From an uncultured Porphyromonadaceae bacterium (lineage in GTDB: Bacteria; Bacteroidota; Bacteroidia; Bacteroidales; Muribaculaceae), in the NCBI GenBank assembly GCA_937901905.1, contig CALDIF010000087.1:1-21820 (forward strand): a DNA stretch of 21,820 nucleotides. Reading direction: 5' to 3'. Each line of letters starts with the position of its first letter. The stretch's first letter is position 1. The notes beneath the pieces were generated by a model that had not been told where the DNA came from, searched no databases, and saw only the letters and a program-made list of their open reading frames with translations. Both the position numbers and the translations under genes were made by a program. Of the stretch, positions 8,330-14,679 are shown piece by piece.

Positions 8330-8356
8330 CCGCACGCCACTTCAAGCGGCATGCGG
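8330..8356 (-). other. Intercistronic hairpin between FHA and kinase genes
   Basis: An 11-base-pair stem (ccgcacgccac at 8330-8340 with gcggcatgcgg at 8346-8356, including two G-T pairs in the RNA) closes a 5-base loop. It fills the middle of the 67-base gap between the stop of the soluble FHA gene and the start of the kinase gene. On the minus strand it is followed by CCTTGCACC rather than a T run, so it is not a standard terminator. A role in mRNA processing, 3'-end protection or differential expression of the first gene is possible. Confidence 0.7.
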
Positions 8357-8376
8357 TCTGTTGTGATAAATTGAAT

Positions 8377-9159
8377 TTATTGCAAGAACTGAGTTCCGCC
8401 CGGCTGATTATCTATCGTGCCATCAAGCGACATTGTTCCACCTGCCTGACGGCGACTCGGGTCGTACATCGGGTTCGGTCCCGGTTGAGGGCCACCCGGT
8501 TGCGGACCGAAAGCCTGCGTGCCGGGCATGGGCTGCATGGGATTTTGCGGTTGGAACGGCTGCTGCGGCATCTGGGGAGCGCCCATGGGACGCTGCTGTT
8601 GAGGAGGCACTGCTCCGGCCGGGGCGGCATCAGTGGGAGTAAAATTCTCGCTCACCGTGAGTCCCATCTCATCGGCATCAATCAAGATAAGCAATAACTG
8701 ATAGTTGTTACCGACAGTGATTAAGTCACGGTTGTGGCACTCGAACGCATCATAGGTCAACTCCTCGCTATTGACAAAAATGCCGTTTTTAGATCCCTCA
8801 TCGCGTATCGAAGCGATAATTTTGCGAGAAGACTTCATTTGACGAATAAACAAACTCGCATGGTGCTCACTCACAGTCTGTTCACGCAAACAAATTTGGC
8901 AATCCTCGGCACGACCTATCGTGTTGGTGCCGATATGCAAGGGCCAAAACTCTCCGAAACCTTGACGCGAAATAGAGTACAGGAAACCGACGACGGGTAC
9001 TGCAACCGGAACTTCGCCCCCTTGTTGTTGACTCACATTGGGAGCCTGCATGTTCATTCCGGGCACCACCGTACCTTGACGGGGCTGCTGACCCGGCTGA
9101 CGCTGATAGAAGTTACCGTTACCACCCATTCCGGGTACATTGGTAGATCCGTTATTCAT
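8377..9159 (-). CDS. Soluble FHA-domain protein with Gln/Pro/Gly-rich ends
   Basis: Numbered from the ATG at 9159, this 260-residue protein has one FHA domain (about 57-162) with IGRAED at 81-86, SEHH at 97-100 and KNGIFVN at 124-130, which are the usual phosphothreonine-pocket positions. No signal peptide or membrane segment is present, so it should be cytoplasmic. The flanks are low-complexity: Gly/Gln/Asn at the N-terminus and Gln/Pro/Gly/Met at the C-terminus. The N-terminal flank repeats T(N/V)VPGM twice (6-11 and 30-35), and the last 21 residues contain three Thr in Gly-rich context, both plausible kinase sites. A TTG two codons upstream (9165) is an alternative start. It is the first gene of the operon, right before the kinase, and may be its substrate or adaptor. 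Confidence 0.88.
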   Translation of the reverse strand: MNNGSTNVPGMGGNGNFYQRQPGQQPRQGTVVPGMNMQAPNVSQQQGGEVPVAVPVVGFLYSISRQGFGEFWPLHIGTNTIGRAEDCQICLREQTVSEHHASLFIRQMKSSRKIIASIRDEGSKNGIFVNSEELTYDAFECHNRDLITVGNNYQLLLILIDADEMGLTVSENFTPTDAAPAGAVPPQQQRPMGAPQMPQQPFQPQNPMQPMPGTQAFGPQPGGPQPGPNPMYDPSRRQAGGTMSLDGTIDNQPGGTQFLQ

Positions 9160-9214
9160 AGTCAATAATATTGAAGGTTAATTGAAATAATTAAGGCAAT
9201 TGAGATAATATTGG

Positions 9215-9245
9215 CAAAGTTAATAATTTTTTTTGAACTTGCACA
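9215..9245 (-). promoter_or_regulatory. Candidate promoter of the FHA/kinase/phosphatase operon
   Basis: On the minus strand a -7 element TAACTTTG (9222-9215) matches the Bacteroidetes consensus TAnnTTTG. Nineteen bases upstream stands TGTG (9245-9242), an imperfect match to the -33 TTTG. It lies about 55 bases before the start codon at 9159 and downstream of the terminator of the ribosomal operon, so the position is right for a promoter. Confidence 0.6.
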
Positions 9246-9321
9246 CTTCACGCGCTTTTTAATGTGCATTTTTTCTAATATTCTATAAGTCCTTTGCCCA
9301 ATGGTGGCATTTTTCACAACA

Positions 9322-9365
9322 AAAAACAGTCGCATAACTCGGCATCGGGTCATGCGACTGTTTTT
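9322..9365 (-). terminator. Terminator of the rpmB-rpmG-DUF4295 operon
   Basis: Inverted repeat aaaaacagtcgcat (9322-9335) and atgcgactgttttt (9352-9365) with a 16-base loop. On the minus strand the stem ends in a run of six T. It lies about 42 bases after the DUF4295 stop. The A and T runs on both sides would also allow termination on the plus strand. Confidence 0.88.
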
Positions 9366-9406
9366 AATATTGATATACTGTTCAAAAACTTGCAAACGTG
9401 CGTTTA

Positions 9407-9559
9407 TCAAGCCTTGAAGAAATCGTCGATCTTCTCGTTCAGCACCATGCGCTCCTCAAACACATAGGCACCGGTCTTCTCCGAACGCACCAACTTAATC
9501 ACCTTGCTATAGGCGCGACCCTTACCGGTCTGGAGCGTTGCAACAACTTTTTTTGCCAT
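9407..9559 (-). CDS. DUF4295 family protein (50 residues)
   Basis: A 50-residue Lys/Arg-rich protein beginning MAKKVVATLQTGKGRAYSKV and ending FFKA. Its sequence and its position directly after rpmG match the short DUF4295 family that accompanies rpmB-rpmG in Bacteroidetes. The start lies 21 bases after the rpmG stop, so it is co-transcribed with the two ribosomal protein genes, and it is followed by the operon terminator. The family's function is not known to me; the small basic form and the constant neighbours suggest a ribosome-associated protein. Confidence 0.9.
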   Translation of the reverse strand: MAKKVVATLQTGKGRAYSKVIKLVRSEKTGAYVFEERMVLNEKIDDFFKA

Positions 9560-9580
9560 AATTAAAAGTGTGAAAAATTA

Positions 9581-9769
9581 TTACTTAATCTCCTTGTGAA
9601 CAGTCACACGCTTGAGGTAAGGATTGTACTTCTTTAACTCAAGACGCTCGGTTGTGTTCTTGCGGTTCTTGGTGGTGATGTAACGTGACATGCCCGGCAC
9701 GCCGCTACCCTTCTGCTCGGTGCATTCAAGGATTACTTGCACGCGATCACCTTTTGCTTTCTTTGCCAT
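9581..9769 (-). CDS. rpmG: 50S ribosomal protein L33
   Basis: This 62-residue basic protein carries the L33 signature (RYITTKNRKNTTERLELKKY, residues 29-48) and the C-terminal NPYLKRVTVHKEIK. It has only one cysteine (16), so it is a zinc-free C-minus form lacking the CxxC pairs of the C-plus type. It acts in the large ribosomal subunit near the E site. It follows rpmB by 33 bases, the standard Bacteroidetes arrangement, and shares the promoter upstream of rpmB. Confidence 0.97.
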   Translation of the reverse strand: MAKKAKGDRVQVILECTEQKGSGVPGMSRYITTKNRKNTTERLELKKYNPYLKRVTVHKEIK

Positions 9770-9802
9770 AGTTGAATCGGTTCTTTGTGTCAGACATTAA
9801 TA

Positions 9803-10036
9803 TTAAAGATTACCTTGAGCCGCAGCCTTGCGCAGAGCGGCATCAATGCCGAGGCGATTAATAACGCGCAAACCGGCAGCCGACACGGTGAGTTGAATCC
9901 ATGCGTCCTGCTCGGGCCAATAGAACTTGCGCTTGAACAAGTTCACGTTGAACTTGCGCTTTGTCCGTCTCTTAGAGTGCGACACGTTATTTCCCGTGAT
10001 CGCCTTCTTGCCGGTGATTTGACAAACTTTTGACAT
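9803..10036 (-). CDS. rpmB: 50S ribosomal protein L28
   Basis: The 77-residue protein begins MSKVCQITGKKAITGNNVSHSK, the typical L28 N-terminus, followed by the basic RRTKRKFNVNL segment and the C-terminal LRVINRLGIDAALRK. It is a component of the large ribosomal subunit. It is the first gene of the rpmB-rpmG-DUF4295 operon and is preceded by a roughly 130-base leader that can form at least two hairpins, downstream of a consensus promoter. Leaders of this kind are common sites of ribosomal-protein autoregulation. Confidence 0.97.
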   Translation of the reverse strand: MSKVCQITGKKAITGNNVSHSKRRTKRKFNVNLFKRKFYWPEQDAWIQLTVSAAGLRVINRLGIDAALRKAAAQGNL

Positions 10037-10168
10037 TGTGATTGATGTTTGAATTGTTAGTGTAAATTAGGCGATTTGTTATCGTCCTACGCTTTATGCA
10101 CCGGAGTTAAGCATCATCACCAATGCATCGAAGTTTCAACGATCATGGGCACAATGCCCCTAAATCGG
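10037..10168 (-). promoter_or_regulatory. Structured 5' leader of rpmB
   Basis: About 130 bases separate the promoter from the rpmB start. Two hairpins are visible: gggca/tgccc with a 3-base loop (10147-10159), and atgcaccgg/ccaatgcat with a 15-base loop (10096-10128, two G-T pairs in RNA). A 9-codon open frame (MIVETSMHW) also occurs in the leader. The region could be a ribosomal-protein autoregulatory leader; this is inferred from position and structure only. Confidence 0.5.
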
Positions 10169-10171
10169 GCG

Positions 10172-10202
10172 CAAAGGTACAACTTTTTTTTTATTTGACA
10201 AA
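10172..10202 (-). promoter_or_regulatory. Promoter of the rpmB operon
   Basis: On the minus strand, TTTG (10202-10199) and TACCTTTG (10179-10172) are separated by exactly 19 bases, an exact match to the Bacteroidetes housekeeping consensus. The -33 element lies inside a 20-base inverted repeat with 8-base arms tgacaaaa/ttttgtca (10196-10215), which may be an operator or part of the end of the upstream transcript. Confidence 0.9.
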
Positions 10203-10232
10203 ATAATTTTTGTCACTTATTTGTTTGCAACC

Positions 10233-10913
10233 TCAATGAGTCAACGCGAAACTGTAGCCCAAGGTCACGGCAATGGCGAGTGTGGACGATGCCGCAAAAG
10301 CATCGGTGTTATGATTGGCAAACACATCGCGCAAGCCGTAGTAAAACCGCCCCTCGAGAACAACAGCATGACGACGGGCAACATTCAACTCGACTCCGAC
10401 ACCTGCTACGATACCGTAGTCCACCTTACTTTTCACAGGCAGAGTGAGTTGTTCAACCCGGCGGTCGGCAGGGTAGTCGCTCGGAATCGATTCTACATCA
10501 AAATTGGCGGTTGTTCTCTCCCCTATCATGAAACCCACTTGAGGTCCGGCATTGAAGAAACCACGCACACGATCACTGCCGAAGAAGACATGTGTCATCA
10601 TGGGTATCTCCACATAGGTAAACCGACGCGTATAGGAGAAATCACCCTCATCGGCATCGTAACGCTCTTTCCAGCCGTGCTGTGACAGATTGAGTTCGGC
10701 TATCAAGCCGAAGTGACGTTCCTCGACATATTTCCACCGCGCTCCCATTATCAAACCCGGCAAGAACGCTTGTTGAACCGACGGATTAAACCGGACGCGC
10801 GAAAGTGTCATGCCTGCCTGAGCGCCGATTTCCATGCACGAGGGCACTCCGTCACGGGCATTGGCAATCGATACCGACAATAAGAGCAGTGACAATAGCA
10901 AAAATCGCATCAT
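10233..10913 (-). CDS. PorT-family outer-membrane beta-barrel protein
   Basis: The 226-residue product has a signal peptide (MMRFLLLSLLLLSVSIANA) and alternating strands typical of the porT/OMP_b-brl_2 family. Examples are EIGAQAGMTLSRVRF near the N-terminus, TYVEIPMMTHVFFG and GFFNAGPQVGFMIGERT in the middle, and DYGIVAGVGVELNV with LEGRFYYGL near the end. The length fits a small 8-stranded barrel of the outer membrane. The start at 10913 overlaps the stop of the LysM gene as ATGA; a longer reading from 10961 lies inside that gene and has no signal peptide at its start. Being coupled to a LysM/peptidoglycan-binding lipid-envelope gene suggests the two act together. The precise role is unknown. 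Confidence 0.88.
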   Translation of the reverse strand: MMRFLLLSLLLLSVSIANARDGVPSCMEIGAQAGMTLSRVRFNPSVQQAFLPGLIMGARWKYVEERHFGLIAELNLSQHGWKERYDADEGDFSYTRRFTYVEIPMMTHVFFGSDRVRGFFNAGPQVGFMIGERTTANFDVESIPSDYPADRRVEQLTLPVKSKVDYGIVAGVGVELNVARRHAVVLEGRFYYGLRDVFANHNTDAFAASSTLAIAVTLGYSFALTH

Positions 10914-12691
10914 CTGACTATAGTTTCGATTGTCTTGTCGGGTGCAAAGTGAGCGACACAAACGGCCACATTCTCACAGCCGCCTTCATCTATCGGGATG
11001 AAGCGATATGGCGTCTGAATACCACGGACTGTAGACTCATCGGTTTCAATACCGTCGACTGCATTACATGATGTGGCGAGAAACATGGCGGTGTCAAAGC
11101 CGTAAAGCACCATGTTGGGGTACGATGTGAGCATTTGTCCCTTGAACCACTTGTTGTAACTGCTTTCCACGTTGCGAGTGCGGAAACCGTTACTATTGAA
11201 AAACCGCGAGAAGATGTAGGTGTCAACTTGGCACAAATCACTTTGAAATTCCTTGAGATAGGTGACATACTCCGGATAACCGAGCAGTTGCATGTCACAA
11301 TCCACACGCTCGTTTTTGGCAGTTTTCAATGCGGGTAAAATTCGTTTTAAAAACGATTTGGACGAGTTTGACGGAATGAACAGATACTCACTGCCGGGCA
11401 GCATCTCAAGTGACACATCATCATAGGAGAGTTCTCCGGTTCCCACATTAAGCACCGTCACGCTTTTTCCCGCCAAGTCCAATTGATTTTTCAACATATT
11501 GAATGCCTCACTATCCTCCCCGGCTTTCTCGTTGAGAAGCACGATATTGTGACCGGCAAAACGCTCAACGAGCCAATCGGTCACAACAGCCGTCATTGTG
11601 GACATTGACGGGTTTGCCTGAAACACATTGCGGTTAGTGAGGTGCAAGTCGCTCTTGGCAGCAAAACAGTTGAGCACGTCTATTCCCTTGCAAGCTCCAT
11701 AGGTGGCAATACGCAGGAATTGTTGCGGTTCACCCGGTGCTATGATAACATTCATCTCATCAAGCACGCCTGTCGCGAGCAGACTGTCGGTGACGTTGAG
11801 ATTGTGCTGTGTGTCAAGCACCATGAGATTTATTTCGGGCGCATCGCCGCGACGTTCGAGACTGTCAAGAGCAAGAAGAAATCCCTTGTAAAAATCGGTG
11901 TATAACAGTGCCTGCCTTGGTGGTTGAGCCTTGTGTAATTGGAAAGGTAACACCATGGCAATGTTGAGCGAACGTGACTTTAAAGTGGCACGCGCCGCCG
12001 CATACAATGCGTCAACACGTGGCCCATAATAGGCACGCAACTCGGCAACCGACAAATCACAAGGCATATTGGACACCGAAACTCGCCTGAAGGTCGGCAA
12101 ATTGATGTATTTGCCTTTTTTCAGTTGTTCGATACCGGGATTGGCGGCATGCAACTCGGCCTCGGTGAGATTGTTTTTCTTGGCGAGCATGTAAAAAGAA
12201 TCTCCGCTACACAACTTATAGTGTTCGAAGGTAACATTAGTGCGCTCGACAGTTATCGGTGTTGCCGTTCCCGGAGTCACCACAACCGACTTGCCGGCGA
12301 CATAGTCGTCGGGGTGTACGGTCGGGTTGGCTGCTACAAGTGCTTCGACCGAAGTGTTGAAACGATGGGATACGGTATAGATGTTTTCACCTGCATTGAG
12401 AGTATATTGACGTGCCGCCCCCGATGTCACAACCGGAGCATCGACGACCTCCACCGGTGTGAGTACAGTGTAACCCTTCTCTACGCCTTGTCCCGCCCAC
12501 GGGTTATATAGTAACACAACCTCGGGCGACACACTCAACTCACGACTGACTCCATGCAATGATGTCTTGGCGGTTGCGGTCAGGTAGCGATAATCCACTT
12601 GTCTGATAGTCACCCTTCCGGTATCGGCTGCCGATACCCACATACCGGCGAATGCAACAAGAAAAGCCGCTATCCAATGCTTGGTTTCCAT
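10910..12691 (-). CDS. LysM protein with periplasmic-binding-protein-like domain
   Basis: The 593-residue exported protein begins METKHWIAAFLVAFAGMWVSAAD (signal peptide). LysM modules follow. One is degenerate (about 33-80); two are clear: YTLNAGENIYTVSHRFNTSV (about 95) and YKLCSGDSFYMLAKKNNLTE (about 157). The C-terminal half (about 245-593) looks like a type 1 periplasmic binding fold (LNIAMVLPFQ, then DFYKGFLLALDSL, then VIIAPGEPQQF), as in amino-acid receptor or LpoA-like proteins. LysM modules bind peptidoglycan, so it should sit in the periplasm on the cell wall. The start was chosen for the signal peptide; upstream in-frame codons to 12766 cross the promoter and terminator. It is coupled to the beta-barrel gene. 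Ligand unknown. Confidence 0.9.
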   Translation of the reverse strand: METKHWIAAFLVAFAGMWVSAADTGRVTIRQVDYRYLTATAKTSLHGVSRELSVSPEVVLLYNPWAGQGVEKGYTVLTPVEVVDAPVVTSGAARQYTLNAGENIYTVSHRFNTSVEALVAANPTVHPDDYVAGKSVVVTPGTATPITVERTNVTFEHYKLCSGDSFYMLAKKNNLTEAELHAANPGIEQLKKGKYINLPTFRRVSVSNMPCDLSVAELRAYYGPRVDALYAAARATLKSRSLNIAMVLPFQLHKAQPPRQALLYTDFYKGFLLALDSLERRGDAPEINLMVLDTQHNLNVTDSLLATGVLDEMNVIIAPGEPQQFLRIATYGACKGIDVLNCFAAKSDLHLTNRNVFQANPSMSTMTAVVTDWLVERFAGHNIVLLNEKAGEDSEAFNMLKNQLDLAGKSVTVLNVGTGELSYDDVSLEMLPGSEYLFIPSNSSKSFLKRILPALKTAKNERVDCDMQLLGYPEYVTYLKEFQSDLCQVDTYIFSRFFNSNGFRTRNVESSYNKWFKGQMLTSYPNMVLYGFDTAMFLATSCNAVDGIETDESTVRGIQTPYRFIPIDEGGCENVAVCVAHFAPDKTIETIVR

Positions 12692-12723
12692 TGTAATAAA
12701 GATGAAATTATATTGTCGAGATG

Positions 12724-12755
12724 CAAAGGTACAAAAAACACACAAAGCGCGCAAA
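12724..12755 (-). promoter_or_regulatory. Promoter of the LysM/beta-barrel operon
   Basis: Minus-strand TTTG (12755-12752), a 20-base spacer and TACCTTTG (12731-12724) match the Bacteroidetes consensus. The start codon at 12691 is about 30 bases downstream of the -7 element. The -33 element is shared with the arm of the preceding terminator hairpin. Confidence 0.88.
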
Positions 12756-12770
12756 TTTAGTTGCACGCTT
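12745..12770 (-). terminator. Terminator-like hairpin after the HU-CCDC81/SPOR gene
   Basis: Arms aagcgcgcaa (12745-12754) and ttgcacgctt (12761-12770) form a 10-base-pair stem (one G-T pair) with a 6-base loop. On the minus strand it is followed by TGTGTGTTTTTTG, a T-rich but interrupted tail. It lies 42 bases after the stop of the SPOR gene and overlaps the next promoter. Confidence 0.7.
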
Positions 12771-12812
12771 CACGTTTACTGTCATTGATTTATCATGCTT
12801 GAAAGCGGTGTT

Positions 12813-13703
12813 TCACTCTCCCACCCAACAAGAACGATATGCCACAGGTAAAGAATTGGCACGCTTGTACAAGTCGGCAGCATTATCACTGCGATCGACA
12901 TATACCCGCCATGTATTACCTCGCGCGACGACTCGCGCCATTGACGCGATTGCAGGGTTGGTTGCGATATACAACTCGGCTTGTTCTCGAGAGGACATGG
13001 TAACCACGACAAGGTAGTAACGACCTTGTTGCGGTTCGGCTATTGTAAGGGGGATATTCACGTCGTCCCACATTGATGCGCCCACCCTATCGGGGGGGGT
13101 CGTTGCAGAGGGCAAATTCAAACCCGCATAATTGAGATCGGGATTAACCGACGGCAGCGGGGTCGTGAGCGCAACTGCGAGCAACACAAGCACAGCAACT
13201 GCTGCCGCCACTCGGGCAACTCGCTTGACCACCGGCGAGAACACATGCTGCAAACTTGACTTGGCAACACGACGAGTAGCAAATATCGGCTCAAGAGTCA
13301 CATTACCGAGCCCATAGCAATTGTCAAGACTGATATCGGTTGAGGGAACCGGCTCGAAAACAACCCGGTTGTCTTTCCCCATCACAAAAGAGCCCACATT
13401 AGCGATACGCACCCTATTGCCGGCAAAAAGTTGCTCGCGGCACGTTGTCACAGCAACAGCAATCAACGAGGTCGCTTCATCAAACGTCACCCCCTCCCGA
13501 CGAACAATAGACTGCGCCAACAACCCGTCGTTGTGATTTACCGCGCTGTTGAACGAGAACGAGCGCACGGGTCTGCTCAAGTTACCCGTTGACACATTGA
13601 CACGAGAGGGCGTATACTGCGCTATCAACGCGCCCCAACCCGGCACCACGACAAAGTCGTGGTGTATGGTCAAATACTCGATATGTTCAATCACGGAAAT
13701 CAT
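12813..13703 (-). CDS. HU-CCDC81 / SPOR domain membrane protein
   Basis: The 296-residue product begins MISVIEHIEYLTIHHDFVVV and contains PGWGALIAQY (21-30), the hallmark of the Bacteroidetes HU-CCDC81-type domain. A second HU-like unit (about 58-118) includes RVRIANVGSF. A basic stretch and membrane segment (about 159-181) lead to a periplasmic linker and a C-terminal SPOR domain (about 226-296, GRYYLVVVTMSSREQAE). SPOR domains bind denuded glycan strands at division septa; the HU-like part faces the cytoplasm and may bind DNA. The start at 13703 fits the family N-terminus; a TTG at 13730 would precede the promoter. It is monocistronic, between the TPR gene and the LysM operon. Confidence 0.9.
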   Translation of the reverse strand: MISVIEHIEYLTIHHDFVVVPGWGALIAQYTPSRVNVSTGNLSRPVRSFSFNSAVNHNDGLLAQSIVRREGVTFDEATSLIAVAVTTCREQLFAGNRVRIANVGSFVMGKDNRVVFEPVPSTDISLDNCYGLGNVTLEPIFATRRVAKSSLQHVFSPVVKRVARVAAAVAVLVLLAVALTTPLPSVNPDLNYAGLNLPSATTPPDRVGASMWDDVNIPLTIAEPQQGRYYLVVVTMSSREQAELYIATNPAIASMARVVARGNTWRVYVDRSDNAADLYKRANSLPVAYRSCWVGE

Positions 13704-13707
13704 CACA

Positions 13708-13738
13708 CAAAGGTAAGCATAATTTCGCAACCCACAAA
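13708..13738 (-). promoter_or_regulatory. Promoter of the HU-CCDC81/SPOR gene, close to its ATG
   Basis: TTTG (13738-13735), exactly 19 bases, then TACCTTTG (13715-13708) on the minus strand is a perfect consensus. The start codon begins at 13703, only 4 bases past the -7 element, so the transcript would have almost no 5' leader. Confidence 0.85.
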
Positions 13739-13761
13739 ATGATTGTGGCGAAAAAATAAAA

Positions 13762-14679
13762 TTATTTTAATGCTTCCTTTACCTCATCGGGATCAATGCC
13801 GTGTGATACAGCTTGTTGTATATCTTGCTCCATGTCGCTATAATTGTAGCGCATCTTGTTGAGCTTGGCACGTAGCAGATACAAGTAGCCGTCATCGGGG
13901 TCAAGCAACAGGGCATTGTGAATATCGACCGAGGCATCGGGCAGGCGACGTGTCATCAAATAACAATCGGCTCGCATGGCGAGGAAACGCGCTGTCGGCT
14001 GAATTTTAATCAGTTCGCTGAGCAATTGAGCCGCTTTAGTGTAATTGCCTTTAGACTTGTTGAGCACAGCCAAGCCCTCCATTGCGAGACCTGAATTGAC
14101 ATTAACCCGCTTGATGAGATTAAACAGGTCTTCAGCCTCATCGGCTTCACCGCGCGACAAGGCTATCATTCCAAGGCTGTATAGAGCCTCGACATTCGAC
14201 GGATCCAACTCTCTAACACGCCGATAATCAGCGGCAGCACGGTCTAAACTATCAAGTGATACTTGAAGTGCCGCGCGATTGAGCAACAACGTCACCGCAT
14301 TAGGTGTCAAGTCTATTGCAAGGTTATAATTCTTGAGGGCTTCCTCGGCACGACCGTCACGCCGCTGAATAGTGGCGACGTTGGACAGCACGAGTGAATT
14401 GCCCGGATTACCCGGATCACTGCGCAGTGCCTGCATGAAGTAATGCTCGGCAACGCTCCACTGCTGCTGACCCACTGCCTCTTGCGCGCTGTCCAAATAG
14501 TGATAATAGGGAGTATCAATATTTATCGGCACTTCGGATAGGTCGGGCACATCACGCGACGAGGACGGACGCTCGCCACGAGGGATTTTCATAGCCTCAT
14601 TACCGATGCTGTTTATCACCTGTGCCATTGAGACCGACGACACAAGGGCACACATTATTAATATTATACAATGCTTCAT
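13762..14679 (-). CDS. Exported TPR-repeat protein
   Basis: A signal peptide (MKHCIILIMCALVSSVSMAQ, 1-20) precedes a chain of TPR units from about residue 60 to 300 of 305. Examples are QQWSVAEHYFMQALRSDPGN (73-92), EEALKNYNLAIDLTPNAVTL (112-131) and AAADYRRVRELDPSNVEALY (148-167). TPRs are protein-interaction scaffolds, so it probably acts as an adaptor in the periplasm. Its ATG overlaps the stop of the MscS gene (ATGA), so the two are translationally coupled. It appears to be the last gene of the symporter-to-TPR operon; no clear terminator is visible before the next promoter. The specific role is unknown. Confidence 0.88.
   Translation of the reverse strand: MKHCIILIMCALVSSVSMAQVINSIGNEAMKIPRGERPSSSRDVPDLSEVPINIDTPYYHYLDSAQEAVGQQQWSVAEHYFMQALRSDPGNPGNSLVLSNVATIQRRDGRAEEALKNYNLAIDLTPNAVTLLLNRAALQVSLDSLDRAAADYRRVRELDPSNVEALYSLGMIALSRGEADEAEDLFNLIKRVNVNSGLAMEGLAVLNKSKGNYTKAAQLLSELIKIQPTARFLAMRADCYLMTRRLPDASVDIHNALLLDPDDGYLYLLRAKLNKMRYNYSDMEQDIQQAVSHGIDPDEVKEALK

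Noticed and set aside
190..9245. Type VI secretion control module (PpkA/PppA/Fha)
   Set aside because: Kinase, PP2C and FHA genes fit, but no Tss, Hcp, VgrG or ClpV-like gene is present in the window, and the FHA-protease and WG-repeat genes are not part of that set.
190..9245. Phage-defence system based on Ser/Thr kinases
   Set aside because: No nuclease, methyltransferase, NTPase or mobile-element context is visible; the membrane topology and exported partners favour envelope signalling. It cannot be fully excluded.
9162..9410. 82-residue open frame upstream of the FHA operon
   Set aside because: It crosses the operon terminator and the candidate promoter and has no recognisable content.
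10914..10961. Upstream start for the beta-barrel gene
   Set aside because: The extension lies inside the LysM gene and would bury the signal peptide; the ATGA overlap gives a better start.
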